Positions 33,473 through 42,687 are shown, counted from the first letter of the stretch. The stretch: 64,000 bases of DNA from Actinomadura madurae (GCF_900115095.1 NZ_FOVH01000001.1:1082000-1145999), one strand, 5' to 3'. A program made the numbers and translations. Notes: generated by a model not told the origin, from the letters alone.

Positions 33473-34946
33473 GGGCGCGCGGGAGGTCCGCCGCGGCCTG
33501 AGCGCCCGCGCCCGCATCGTCGGCTGGATGCTGCTGCTGGTCGCGCTGGCGCTCGGCGGGTCGGTGTCGGTCACCTGGTCGGTGCTGTCGGCCCGCCTGG
33601 ACGACCGGATCGCCGCCGAACTGGGGCACGAGGCCGAGAAGCTGCGCGAGTACGCCCACAACGGCGCCGACCCGGCGACCGGACGCCCGGTCCGGGACGT
33701 CCGCGCGCTGCTCACCGGCTACCTGGGGCACAACCTCCCGGACGACGGCGAGACGTTCTTCACCGTCGTCGACGGCCGCGCCGACCGCCGCAGCCCCTAC
33801 CCGCCGCCCGCCAGGCTCGACCACGACGCCGCGTTCATCGCCCGGGTCGCCGGCGCGGACCGGCCCGTCCACGGGTGGGCGGACAGCGCGGCGGGACGCG
33901 TCCGGTACGCCGCCATCCCGGTGCGGATGAAGGGCGACCCCGCCCGCGCCGCCCTGGTCGTCGCCGAGTTCCGCGACGCGCAGCGGGACGAGGTGGCCGA
34001 GACGACGCGGGTCCTCGCCGTCACCGCGTTCGGCGCGCTCGCCGTCGCCGGGCTGGCCGGCTGGCTGATCGCGGGGCGGGTGCTGGCGCCGATCCGGATG
34101 GTGCGCCGGACGGCGGAGCGGATCGGCGCGTCCGACCTGGCCCGGCGGCTGGAGGTGCGCGGCACCGACGACGTCTCCGCCCTGGCCTCGACGTTCAACG
34201 TGATGCTCGACCGGCTGGAGGCGTCCTTCGCCGCGCAGCGCCGGTTCGTCGACGACGCGGGGCACGAGCTGCGCACGCCGCTGACGGTGATCCGGGGCCA
34301 TCTGGAGCTGATGGGCGACGACCCCGGCGAGCGCGCCGAGACGCGCGAGCTGCTCATCGACGAGCTCGACCGGATGAACCGCATCGTCGACGACCTGCTG
34401 ATCCTGGCCAAGGCCGAGCGCTCGGACTTCCTCACCCAGTCCGAGGTCGACCTGGCCGACCTCACGGTCGAGACGGTCGCCAAGGCGCGCGGGCTGGGCG
34501 CGCGGCGGTGGCGGGTGGGCGAGGTGGCGGAAGTGCGGGTCATCGCCGACCGGCAGCGGCTCACCCAGGCGCTCATGCAGCTGGCCGCCAACGCCGTCCA
34601 GCACACCGTCCCGGACGACACCATCGAGGTCGGCTCGGCGGTGCACGGCTCGGTGGTGACGCTGTGGGTCCGCGACACCGGTCCGGGCGTGGCGGAGGAG
34701 GACGCCGCGCGCATCTTCGGCCGGTTCGTCCGCGGCGTGCCGGGCCCCCGGCCGACCGAGGGCGCCGGCCTCGGGCTGGCCATCGTCGCCTCGATCGCCC
34801 GCGCCCACGGCGGCGGCGCCCGGGTCGAGCACCCGGCCGGCGGGGGCGCCCGCTTCGTCCTGGAGCTGCCCCTGTGCATCCCGCAGGGCGAGCCGCTCGC
34901 CCTGGACGCCGAGCCCAGGGAGGAGGCCGCATGGGCCGGATCCTGA
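33450..34946 (+). CDS. Sensor histidine kinase
   Basis: A 498-residue membrane sensor. First membrane segment at about 24-46, extracytoplasmic sensor loop (about 47-180), second segment near 190-212, HAMP, then the H-box FVDDAGHELRTPLTVIRGH (phospho-His) and an ATPase domain with N-box LAANAVQHT and G-boxes DTGPGV and GAGLGLAIV. GGAGG sits 5 nt before the ATG at 33450. It overlaps the response-regulator gene by 16 bp. The signal is unknown, though neighbours suggest phosphate or envelope status. Confidence 0.93.
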   Translation: MTAMPTTEGAREVRRGLSARARIVGWMLLLVALALGGSVSVTWSVLSARLDDRIAAELGHEAEKLREYAHNGADPATGRPVRDVRALLTGYLGHNLPDDGETFFTVVDGRADRRSPYPPPARLDHDAAFIARVAGADRPVHGWADSAAGRVRYAAIPVRMKGDPARAALVVAEFRDAQRDEVAETTRVLAVTAFGALAVAGLAGWLIAGRVLAPIRMVRRTAERIGASDLARRLEVRGTDDVSALASTFNVMLDRLEASFAAQRRFVDDAGHELRTPLTVIRGHLELMGDDPGERAETRELLIDELDRMNRIVDDLLILAKAERSDFLTQSEVDLADLTVETVAKARGLGARRWRVGEVAEVRVIADRQRLTQALMQLAANAVQHTVPDDTIEVGSAVHGSVVTLWVRDTGPGVAEEDAARIFGRFVRGVPGPRPTEGAGLGLAIVASIARAHGGGARVEHPAGGGARFVLELPLCIPQGEPLALDAEPREEAAWAGS

Positions 34947-35590
34947 TCGCCGAGGACGAGCCGCGCATCACCTCGTTCCTGGAGAAGGGCCTCGGCGGCG
35001 CCGGCTTCCGCACCGCCGTGGCGGCCGACGGGATCACCGCCTACGAGCTGGCCCGCGGCGGCGCGTTCAACCTGATGATCCTGGACGTCGGCCTGCCGCT
35101 GCGCGACGGGTTCACCGTCCTGCGCCGGCTCCGCGAGGAGCGCGTCACGCTCCCGGTCATCATCCTCACCGCCCGCGACGGGGTGGCCGACACCGTCGCG
35201 GGGCTGGAGGGCGGCGCCGACGACTACATCGCGAAACCGTTCGCCTTCGCCGAGCTCCTCGCCCGGGTGCGGCTGCGGCTGCGCGCCGACGGGGCGCGCG
35301 AGCCGACGCTGCTGCGGGTCGGCGACCTCGTGCTGGACCTGCGCACCCGCCGGGCCCACGTGCCGGGCCGGACCGTCGAGCTGACCTCCCGGGAGTTCGC
35401 CCTCGCCGAGATGTTCTGCCGCAACCCCGACCAGGTGCTGACCCGCGAGCAGATGCTGGCGCACGTGTGGGGCTTCGACTTCGATCCCGGCTCCAACGTG
35501 GTGGACGTCTACGTCCGCTATCTGCGCCGCAAGCTCGGGGCCGACCGCTTCGAGACGGTCCGCGGCACCGGCTACCGCCTGCGCCTCTAG
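34931..35590 (+). CDS. OmpR-family response regulator
   Basis: A 219-residue regulator. Receiver domain 1-120 with IAEDEPRI, phospho-acceptor Asp in MILDVGLPLRDG and Lys in DDYIAKPF; winged-helix DNA-binding domain (about 130-219) with LTSREFALAEMF, VVDVYVRYLRRKLG and VRGTGYRLRL. It is the partner of the overlapping kinase and the best candidate to bind the 11-bp repeats upstream. Confidence 0.95.
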   Translation: MGRILIAEDEPRITSFLEKGLGGAGFRTAVAADGITAYELARGGAFNLMILDVGLPLRDGFTVLRRLREERVTLPVIILTARDGVADTVAGLEGGADDYIAKPFAFAELLARVRLRLRADGAREPTLLRVGDLVLDLRTRRAHVPGRTVELTSREFALAEMFCRNPDQVLTREQMLAHVWGFDFDPGSNVVDVYVRYLRRKLGADRFETVRGTGYRLRL

Positions 35591-35650
35591 GCCCCGCGGG
35601 CGAATGGCGGAACGGCCCCTCCGAGCGGCCGCCGCCGCTAGGCTCTGGCC

Positions 35651-37111
35651 GTGGAGGAGCCTTCGGCCGCCTACAGGGCGGCACTCGGCCGGCTCGAAGC
35701 CGCCGCGCCGGGCACGCGACACGCGGAGGTCGACGCGCTGATCGCGCACGCGGAGACCGATCCCGAGCGGCGGCAACCGGTCACGGACGCCGTCTGCTCA
35801 TGGCTGCGCACCCCGCCGGCGGACGGTGCCGCGGCCGGGGAGCGCCACGCGGTGCTGCAACCGCTCATCGACCGGCTGCGCGCCGGTGGCCCCGCTCCCT
35901 GGGACGACATCAGCGTGGACCTGTCGGGCTGCACGCTCGGCGATGCCGACTTCAGCGGCTGCCGGCTCGACGCCGCCGAGTTCGCCGACACCCGCTTCCA
36001 CGGCACAGCGGTCTTCGCCGGCGCGGCGTTCGCGGACGCCGCGTTCCAGCGCGCGGTCTTCTACGGCGACGCCGTCTTCACCGGGGCGCGTTTCGGCGGC
36101 GACGCGGAGTTCGGCCGGGCGCGGTTCCGCCGGCGGGCGGACTTCACCGGCGCGGTGTTCTCCGGGACGGCCTGGTTCGGCCGGGGCGCCGACACCTGGT
36201 GGGACGACGACGAGGCCTGGGAGACGGTCGAGGAGATCGATCCGGCGCCGTGGGAGGAGCCGAACGAGGACGACCCGAACTGGCCCGTCGCGGTGCTCAT
36301 CGAGGACTACCAGGACTGGGAGGAGGGCGGCGACGGCGCCCGGTTCCTCGGCGACGCGTCGTTCCGCGACGTCCGCTTCGACGGCCCCGCCTGGTTCCAC
36401 TACGCCCGCTTCGGCGCGGCGGCGACGTTCGCCGGTGCGCGGTTCGCCGGGCGCGCCCACCTCGACCAGCCCGCGGTCGACCTCACCGGGGCGTATTGGG
36501 GCGGCGACACCGGTGACGGCGAGTCGGTGTGGCCGCTCGGCTGGACCACGCGACCGGTCACCGCCGGGGCGCGGGACGGCGCCGCGGACCTGGTGCCGGA
36601 CGCCTCGGTGGCGCCGTACACCGGGCAGCTCGCCGACCCCGACCCGGAGGTCCGGTCGGCCGGGCTCCAGATCCTGGCCCGGCTCGGTGACGACCGGCCC
36701 GAGGTGCGGCAGCGACTCGTGGCCACTTTGTGCGCTTTCCTGCGGATCCCCCTCCCGTTCGACCTGCGCGTGGACGGCCGCGCACCCGAGCAGGACGCGC
36801 TGCTGCGGCTGCGGCGGGAAGCGCAGCGGACGCTCGCCGAACGGCTCCGGCCCGGCCCCGGTCAGTGGAAGGGCATGGACCTGTGGCTCTGCGGTGCCAC
36901 GTTCGTCGACCTGGACTTCAGCGGCTGCGAAGCCGACTTCGCCGACTTCGCCGGCGCTCAGTTCCACGGCACGACCCGGTTCGACGGCAGCGGCTTCGAC
37001 CACGCCGTCTTCACCTTGGACGGGTCATCCGGCCGGGCCAGCTTCCACGGCGACGTGGTGTTCGGGACCGACCCGCCCGGCGACGTCGTCCTGCACGGCA
37101 CGGCCACGTGA
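35651..37111 (+). CDS. Pentapeptide-repeat protein with internal duplication
   Basis: A 486-residue protein with two pentapeptide-repeat blocks (about 95-285 and 410-486), showing A(D/N)F/L-type repeats such as DADFSGCRLDAAEFADTRF and FSGCEADFADFAGAQF. Each block is preceded by a helical segment ending in a related motif (AVCSWLRTPP; TLCAFLRIP), so the gene looks internally duplicated. An acidic insert rich in Trp/Asp/Glu (about 175-225) interrupts block one. Such beta-helix proteins may mimic DNA or bind partners; no role is assigned. Confidence 0.9.
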   Translation: MEEPSAAYRAALGRLEAAAPGTRHAEVDALIAHAETDPERRQPVTDAVCSWLRTPPADGAAAGERHAVLQPLIDRLRAGGPAPWDDISVDLSGCTLGDADFSGCRLDAAEFADTRFHGTAVFAGAAFADAAFQRAVFYGDAVFTGARFGGDAEFGRARFRRRADFTGAVFSGTAWFGRGADTWWDDDEAWETVEEIDPAPWEEPNEDDPNWPVAVLIEDYQDWEEGGDGARFLGDASFRDVRFDGPAWFHYARFGAAATFAGARFAGRAHLDQPAVDLTGAYWGGDTGDGESVWPLGWTTRPVTAGARDGAADLVPDASVAPYTGQLADPDPEVRSAGLQILARLGDDRPEVRQRLVATLCAFLRIPLPFDLRVDGRAPEQDALLRLRREAQRTLAERLRPGPGQWKGMDLWLCGATFVDLDFSGCEADFADFAGAQFHGTTRFDGSGFDHAVFTLDGSSGRASFHGDVVFGTDPPGDVVLHGTAT

Positions 37112-37199
37112 CCGCGCCACGGACCGAGATCGCGTAAACCGCTTCGCCTCCTGGCCCGTCACCCATGTGACGGATGTCACCGAGCGAACGGGGATCCCG

Positions 37200-38768
37200 G
37201 TGGGACGCGACGGGCTGGCAGTGGTGACCGCGGCGTTGGCGGTCGCGGCGGTGGCGGTGGTGGCGGCGCCCGGAGCGGCGGTCGCGGGAGTGCCCGGCCG
37301 GGCGGCGGCGTGCACCCCGCAGGGCCCCGACTTCAACGGGGACCGGTGCGGCGACGTCGTGGTCGGCGACCCCGATGCCGCCGTGGGGGGAGTGCCGGGG
37401 GCCGGGCGGATCACCGTGCTCTACGGCGCGGAGGGCGATCCGGGGACGGGTGAGCGGGCCGTGCTGGCGCAGGGAGGGCCGGGGGTCGGCGAGAGCCCCG
37501 AGTCCGGCGACGGGTTCGGTGCCGTCATCCGGACGATGGACGTCGACTTCGACGACCGCACCGATCTCGTGGTGGGCGTGCCCTCGGAGTCCGCCGGCGA
37601 TGCCGATGACGCGGGGATCATCCAGGTGATCTTCGGATCGGCCGACGGGCTGGGCGGCGGCCGCGCGGGGATCGTGCTCCGGCAGGGCACCCACGGCATA
37701 CCCGGCGGCCCCGAAGCGGGGGACCGGTTCGGCGCCGGGCTCGCCGTCAACAGGACCAGCGGCGACTTCCGGCCCGCCCCCGCGCTCGCGTTCGGCGTGC
37801 CCGGCGAGGACGTGGGGAGCGTCGCGGACGCCGGCGCCGCGGGCGTCGTGACGTTCGACGGGGACACCGGCGACGTCGCGACCGTCGCCGCGCTCACGCA
37901 GGACAGCCCGGGCATCGGCGGCGGCGTGGAGGCCGGTGACGGGTTCGGCACCGCGGTCGAACTGTTTCAGGGGCCCGGCGGCTTCAGCTGCAGCGTCACC
38001 GGCGTCGAGGGCTACACGCTGGTCGTGGGGGCGCCGGGCGAGGATCTGAGCGGCGACCGGGATGCCGGCATGGTGCATCTGGCCAGAGATCTGAGCAGCG
38101 ACACGCCCCTGACGCAGGACTCTCCGGGAGTGGACGGCGCCACGGAACCCGGCGACCAGTTCGGTGCCCGCCTCGCGCTCGATTCGTTCTGCGAGCACGA
38201 CGGCCCGTCGCACGTCAGGCTGGCGGTCGGCGTCCCGTTGGAGGACATCGGCTCGGCGGGCGACGCCGGCATGGTCCACCTGTTCGCCACGGACGACGAC
38301 GAGCTGCCGCTGCCCCAGCGGTGGAGCGTCACCCAGGACAGCGCCGATGTCGCCGGGACCGCCGAGACCGGAGACCAGTTCGGGTCGGTGCTCGAACTCG
38401 GCGGTCCGTGGCGGGACGGCCTCGGCGAGCCGCTGGTGGTCGGCGTCCCCCGTGAGGACGTCGGCACCGCCGCGGACGCCGGCAGAGTGCAGATCTTCGG
38501 CGAGGCGGCGAGCGCGCCCGGAAACGGCGACGTCTCCCTCACCCAGGAGAGCATCGGACAGGTCCCGCAGGCCGGGGACCATTTCGGCGCCGCGCTCTCC
38601 AGCCGTTACGGCCAGGTGCTCGTCGCGACCCCCGATGACGTGACCTACGGCAAGGGCGCCGTGCATGGAATCCCGTGGCCGGGCACGTCCGGGACGCCCC
38701 TGCTCTTCGTCCCGGGCCAGGGCGGGATCCCCGCGGACGCCGTCCGCTTCGGGGCGGCTCTGGCCTGA
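37200..38768 (+). CDS. Secreted FG-GAP repeat (integrin alpha-like) protein
   Basis: A 522-residue exported protein. A hydrophobic signal peptide (about 6-31) is followed by FG-GAP beta-propeller repeats, each with a Ca-type loop such as DFNGDRCGDVVVGDP and DFDDRTDLVVGVP, and by a recurring linker of the form LTQDSPG..G..E.GDQFG. It is probably wall-associated or released. I chose GTG 37200 (GGGGATCCC upstream); GTG 37167 is an alternative that adds 11 residues. It follows the pentapeptide gene by 88 bp on the same strand. Confidence 0.88.
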   Translation: MGRDGLAVVTAALAVAAVAVVAAPGAAVAGVPGRAAACTPQGPDFNGDRCGDVVVGDPDAAVGGVPGAGRITVLYGAEGDPGTGERAVLAQGGPGVGESPESGDGFGAVIRTMDVDFDDRTDLVVGVPSESAGDADDAGIIQVIFGSADGLGGGRAGIVLRQGTHGIPGGPEAGDRFGAGLAVNRTSGDFRPAPALAFGVPGEDVGSVADAGAAGVVTFDGDTGDVATVAALTQDSPGIGGGVEAGDGFGTAVELFQGPGGFSCSVTGVEGYTLVVGAPGEDLSGDRDAGMVHLARDLSSDTPLTQDSPGVDGATEPGDQFGARLALDSFCEHDGPSHVRLAVGVPLEDIGSAGDAGMVHLFATDDDELPLPQRWSVTQDSADVAGTAETGDQFGSVLELGGPWRDGLGEPLVVGVPREDVGTAADAGRVQIFGEAASAPGNGDVSLTQESIGQVPQAGDHFGAALSSRYGQVLVATPDDVTYGKGAVHGIPWPGTSGTPLLFVPGQGGIPADAVRFGAALA

Positions 38769-38769
38769 G

Positions 38770-38786
38770 CCGCCCGTTCCGGGCGG
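38770..38786. terminator. Hairpin between convergent genes
   Basis: CCGCCCG-TTC-CGGGCGG is a perfect 7-bp stem starting 2 bp after the FG-GAP stop codon and 14 bp from the end of the convergent gene. A short-loop GC hairpin in this position is probably a bidirectional terminator. Confidence 0.6.
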
Positions 38787-38799
38787 GTCAGGCGACGGG

Positions 38800-39369
38800 T
38801 CACTGGACTCGGGTGGCGATGCCGGGGTAGTCGACGATGAGGCCGTGCCGGTCGTAGACCAGGCGGCAGGCGAAGTCGAAGGCGGGTGCGGCGTAGTCGT
38901 AGTGCTCTTCGCTGGAACGGGAGTAGGTCTGTTCCAGACGGTCCACGTCCAGCCCGACCGCGCGGACGTAGGCCGCCGGTGCGTCGACCGGCCGCTCGTC
39001 GGGGAAGCGCAACCGGTGCACCGGGAAGGTGTTGGTCATCGCCGACGCCTCCAGGTCCAGGTCGAGGCACCCCTGCAAGTGGGGTGCGGCGACCCCGTCG
39101 ATCCGCCAGTTCCCCGCACCGTCGGCCTCGATCTCCGTGACGGTGGCGGAGCCGCCGCTGCGCCCGGTGATCCGCGCGGACCTGGTCAGCCACGAGGTGT
39201 CCAGCTGGATCGCGTAGTCCACGACCCAGGACACGCCGTCCTCCGTCGCCGCCGTGGTGCCCGTGACCCGGGCACCACGAGCGTCGACGGAGAAGAACGC
39301 GACCTCGAACCCTGCGCGAGCCCCCTCGTGCCGCCAGGACGCGACCGAGGGCAGAGCGGCGAACGACAT
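38800..39369 (-). CDS. Putative glycolipid-binding domain protein
   Basis: A 189-residue protein of the Glycolipid_bind (PF06475-type) family: WRHEGARAGFEVAFF, VDYAIQLDTSWLTR, LDLEASAMTNTFPVHRL and RLVYDRHGLIVDYPGIATR cover the domain. It is soluble and lacks a signal peptide. Biological role in the family is poorly known. The ATG at 39369 starts right before the conserved tryptophan region. It lies 17 bp downstream of the GH47 gene stop on the same strand and is likely co-transcribed. Confidence 0.85.
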   Translation of the reverse strand: MSFAALPSVASWRHEGARAGFEVAFFSVDARGARVTGTTAATEDGVSWVVDYAIQLDTSWLTRSARITGRSGGSATVTEIEADGAGNWRIDGVAAPHLQGCLDLDLEASAMTNTFPVHRLRFPDERPVDAPAAYVRAVGLDVDRLEQTYSRSSEEHYDYAAPAFDFACRLVYDRHGLIVDYPGIATRVQ

Positions 39370-39386
39370 GCCGGTAAGGGTAAGCC

Positions 39387-40820
39387 TCAGCGTCGGCGAA
39401 GTCCGCGGAAAGCGTTGCCCTCCGTGGAGAGGTAGTTGTTCCGGTAGTCGAAGCGCGGGGCCTTGGCGAACATGAGGTACCAGTACTTCATCTGCTCCGA
39501 CCACCAGTAACCCGACGTGAGATCGCCGTGCTTCAGGGGCGAGGTGGTGACGTCGTCGATGATGGTCCACCCGTTCGGGACGCGGGAGTGCTTCTTCTGC
39601 CGCAGGTAGTAGTCGTACGCGAGCTTTCGGTACCGCTCCGACGCGTGCCGGCCCGGCCCTTCGACCAGCCACAGGTTGAAACAGGAGTCGACGTACTCGG
39701 GCCGCAGCTGGTTGCCCTTCGCGGTCGCGGCACCGGACGTGGGGTCATAGCCCTCGGGAAGCACCGGGAACCGGTCGAGCACCGAGGTCCACGAGGCGAG
39801 GTAGGCGTCGCCGAGCCGCCGATGGCCGCTCTGGCCGAGAAGGCCGGCGTAGAACGAGCCGAGTTCGGACTGCTCGGCCGTGACCTGCTCGGCGTCGTCC
39901 TTGTCGACCTGGGCGAACCACACGTGACCGTTGATGGTGGTGGCCTCGTGCTTGATGATGGCCCGGGTCAGCATCCGGTACAGGTCGCGGAACTCGGTGT
40001 CGCCGAACAGATCCCAGGCGTCCCAGACGTACTCGTAGAACGAGTCGACCGGCGGGTGGACGGTCGCGGTGTCGTTGACCCACTCCCCGGTCTCGACATT
40101 GATCTCCGTGCCGAGGAGGTCCAGGTCGGAACGCCGCTCGATGACGGCCTTCATCGCCTTCCTGGCCGCCCGGTGGTACCTGCGGTCGCCGGTCAGCCGG
40201 GAGAGCGTGCCGAACTCGGTGATGATGGTGCCGACCTCCGCCAGCGGGTTGGTCACCCCGCTGATCTCGCCCGTGCTCGGGTTGACGAAGCGGTACGGGA
40301 TGCCGGTCGGCGACCGGTCGAAGCAGGGCATGAGGATGTCGGCGATCTGCTTGGCGTGCCGGAGCAGCGCCCGCTCACCGGTGGCCAGGTAGCCGGACAG
40401 CAGGCCGCCCACCATCCGGATATTGGTCTCGAAAACCTGGACATCGGCGTTGACGGCGGAGAAATCGAGATTCTCCTTCACCCAGGCGACGCCCTCGGCC
40501 AGTTCGTCGTCCAGCTCCATCAGGTAGAGCGTGTCTAGGGCCTCGACAATGGTCAGCCCCACGGGATGTTCTTGGTCGAAGAATTCGCTGTGCCCGCCGC
40601 TCACCGGCAGCAGGTGATCGTGGCCCCAGGCGAGCCGCTTGTAGGAGTTCCACGTGTGCAGCATTTCGCGGCGCACGTCCCTGGCCACCGGGCGCCAGTC
40701 CTTCGGACGGCCGGGGGAGAGCCGTTCCGCGTGGGCGGGCGCCGGGAGCGCGCCTGCGGCGACCAGGCCCGCCGTGGCGGTGAGAACACTTCTGCGGGTG
40801 AGGGAATGGCGGGATCGCAC
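39387..40820 (-). CDS. Secreted GH47 alpha-mannosidase-like glycosidase
   Basis: A 477-residue glycoside hydrolase family 47 protein. A twin-arginine signal (LTRRSVLTATAGLVAAGA, ending PAHA) exports it folded. GH47 landmarks are visible: VGLTIVEALDTLYLM, LAEVGTIITEFGTLSRLTGD, DSFYEYVWDAWDLF, LRPEYVDSCFNLW and the Ca-binding terminal STEGNAF. Family members hydrolyse alpha-1,2-mannose links by inversion. GTG 40820 gives a normal Tat peptide; a TTG at 40853 would include the operator region. GH47 is mostly eukaryotic, so a bacterial copy is notable. Confidence 0.88.
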   Translation of the reverse strand: MRSRHSLTRRSVLTATAGLVAAGALPAPAHAERLSPGRPKDWRPVARDVRREMLHTWNSYKRLAWGHDHLLPVSGGHSEFFDQEHPVGLTIVEALDTLYLMELDDELAEGVAWVKENLDFSAVNADVQVFETNIRMVGGLLSGYLATGERALLRHAKQIADILMPCFDRSPTGIPYRFVNPSTGEISGVTNPLAEVGTIITEFGTLSRLTGDRRYHRAARKAMKAVIERRSDLDLLGTEINVETGEWVNDTATVHPPVDSFYEYVWDAWDLFGDTEFRDLYRMLTRAIIKHEATTINGHVWFAQVDKDDAEQVTAEQSELGSFYAGLLGQSGHRRLGDAYLASWTSVLDRFPVLPEGYDPTSGAATAKGNQLRPEYVDSCFNLWLVEGPGRHASERYRKLAYDYYLRQKKHSRVPNGWTIIDDVTTSPLKHGDLTSGYWWSEQMKYWYLMFAKAPRFDYRNNYLSTEGNAFRGLRRR

Positions 40821-40839
40821 TGCGCACCGTCCGGTGTAC

Positions 40840-40851
40840 GACAACGTTGTC
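40840..40851. promoter_or_regulatory. LacI-type operator candidate upstream of GH47
   Basis: GACAACGTTGTC is a perfect 12-bp palindrome with the central CG typical of LacI-family sites, 20 bp upstream of the GH47 start codon. Sugar-responsive glycosidase genes of actinomycetes often carry such sites. No LacI-family gene is in the window. Confidence 0.6.
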
Positions 40852-40946
40852 AATCACGTCACTCGTATCACCGCGGGGGGAAGATGACCATCAGCGTGGC
40901 CACATACGGCCCCTGCGACGGACGGTGCGAATTCGCAGAAGTGTGG

Positions 40947-41783
40947 CTATTGGAGCAGGCCCAGGTCGGTGACGAGCTTGGGTGCCCGGATGACGCGGCC
41001 GAGGTATTCGTCCGCGGCGGGATCCGTGACGAGCCAGACGACGGCCGCCGCCGGCACCTCCTCGGGCGTCGACTCGAACCCCCTTTCCCACAGGGGGCCG
41101 AGCCCGCCGCGCGCCGCGCCGGCCTCGGTGACGACGAAGCCCGGGTCGAGGTTGAAGGCCCGGATCCCGTGCCCGAGGTACTCGGCGTTGATCGCTCCGG
41201 CGAGCCGACCGAACGCCGCCTTGGACGCCGAGTACGCGACGCCCCACCCGCCCTCGCCGGGAGGGCCCGGCGGGTCGCTGGCCGCCGACCCCGAGCACAG
41301 GTCGACGATCGTCCCGGCGCCGTGGTCGAGCATCGCCGGAAGCACGACCTGCAGGAGCGCGATCTGGTTCAGGTAGTTGCCGGTGACCGTTCGCTCGGCG
41401 ACGGTCAGGTCCAGGTCCAGGAACCGCTCGTGGGTGCCCGCGACATGTGCCACCGCGTTGTTGACCAGGACGTCCACCCGCCCCCACGCGTCCAGGACCG
41501 TCCGGGCCGCGGCGGTGACGCTCCCGCGGTCGAGCAGGTCCATCCGGACGGGGAGGGCCCGCGCCCCGAGCGCCTCGATCTCCGCCCGTGTCCGCGCCAG
41601 GCTCCCGGGGACGGGGATCGCCTCCGCCAGGCCGTGCCGGGGAGGGACCCGGCCCGTCCCCTCGTCGACGGTCCGCGCGGTGAACGCGACGTCGTGCCCG
41701 GCGGCGGCGAGCGCGAGCGCCGTCCGCCGGCCGATGCCCCGGCTCGCCCCGGTCACCAGCGCGACCGGTCTCCGTGCCGCCAT
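40947..41783 (-). CDS. Short-chain dehydrogenase/reductase
   Basis: A 278-residue classical SDR: cofactor loop VTGASRGIGRRTALAL, NNAVAHVAGTH (NNAG variant), Ser in LCSGSAASD and Y-x3-K in AYSASKAAFGRL. Substrate unknown. It is divergent from another SDR gene at 41911 across 127 bp and is upstream of, but separated by 126 bp from, the GH47 gene. Confidence 0.92.
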   Translation of the reverse strand: MAARRPVALVTGASRGIGRRTALALAAAGHDVAFTARTVDEGTGRVPPRHGLAEAIPVPGSLARTRAEIEALGARALPVRMDLLDRGSVTAAARTVLDAWGRVDVLVNNAVAHVAGTHERFLDLDLTVAERTVTGNYLNQIALLQVVLPAMLDHGAGTIVDLCSGSAASDPPGPPGEGGWGVAYSASKAAFGRLAGAINAEYLGHGIRAFNLDPGFVVTEAGAARGGLGPLWERGFESTPEEVPAAAVVWLVTDPAADEYLGRVIRAPKLVTDLGLLQ

Positions 41784-41910
41784 CCCACGATCACAGCCGC
41801 ACCCCGGGCGGGTGCGCCGCGCGACTCCCGCTCAGCGGGAGGAACGGGGGACCTCCCGGTGATCGGGACGGTCCAGTCGTACGCGCCCGGGCCGCGGCTA
41901 CCGTGCCGCC

Positions 41911-42687
41911 ATGGCACGCACCATCGCCGTCAGCGGCGCGGCCTCCGGCATCGGCAAGGCCCTCACCGAGATCCTCCGGGAAGCGGGCGACACGGTCATC
42001 GGCATCGACCTGCACCGCACCGACGTGTGCGCCGACCTCGGCGTCCCGGACGGCCGGGCGCGCGCGGTCGAGGAGACGCTGGAGAAGGCGGGCGGGCGGC
42101 TCGACGCCGCCGTGGCCTGCGCCGGCGTCTCCGACTTCACCGTCACGCCGGTCAAGGTGAACTTCTTCGGCGCCGTCGACCTGCTGGAGGGGCTGCGTCC
42201 CCTCCTCGCGGAGGCCGAGGCGCCGCGCGCCGCGGTGGTCGCCTCGATCTCCGGCACGCACCCGGTGGACGGCGACGTCGTCCGCGCCTGCCTCGGCCGC
42301 GACGAGCCGGCGGCGATCGCGGCGGCGGCGAGGATCGAGGAGAGCGGCGCCGGCGGCCTGCTGTACCCGTCGTCGAAGTCGGCCCTCGCCCAGTGGCTGC
42401 GCCGCGCCTGCACCACCCCCGAGTGGGCGGGCGCGGGCATCCCGCTGAACGCGATCGCGCCGGGCGTCGTCAGGACGCCGATGACCAGGCCGCTGTTCGA
42501 GGACGAGGCCATGCTGGAGATCATGAACGAGGCCGTCCCGATGCCGCTGAACGGCCACGCCGAACCGGAGGTGATCGCCGAGGCGCTCCGCTGGCTGGTC
42601 TCCACGGTCAACACCCACATGACCGGCCAGGTCATCTACGTGGACGGCGGCGCCGAGGCCACCCTCCGCGACCCGTCGCACTTCTGA
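41911..42687 (+). CDS. Short-chain dehydrogenase/reductase
   Basis: A 258-residue SDR with a short-form architecture: VSGAASGIGKALTEIL, IDLHRTDVCADL, VACAGVSDFT, VASISGTHP and the active-site YPSSKSALAQWLRR (Y-x3-K), ending in VIYVDGGAEA. The pattern resembles 3-alpha-hydroxysteroid dehydrogenase/carbonyl reductases, but the substrate is only a guess. An inverted repeat follows the stop codon. Confidence 0.92.
   Translation: MARTIAVSGAASGIGKALTEILREAGDTVIGIDLHRTDVCADLGVPDGRARAVEETLEKAGGRLDAAVACAGVSDFTVTPVKVNFFGAVDLLEGLRPLLAEAEAPRAAVVASISGTHPVDGDVVRACLGRDEPAAIAAAARIEESGAGGLLYPSSKSALAQWLRRACTTPEWAGAGIPLNAIAPGVVRTPMTRPLFEDEAMLEIMNEAVPMPLNGHAEPEVIAEALRWLVSTVNTHMTGQVIYVDGGAEATLRDPSHF

Noticed and set aside
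35826..37166. N-terminal extension of the FG-GAP protein
   Set aside because: The in-frame extension is antiparallel in composition to a secreted protein (Ser/Arg/Thr rich) and overlaps the pentapeptide gene; the signal peptide begins near 37200.
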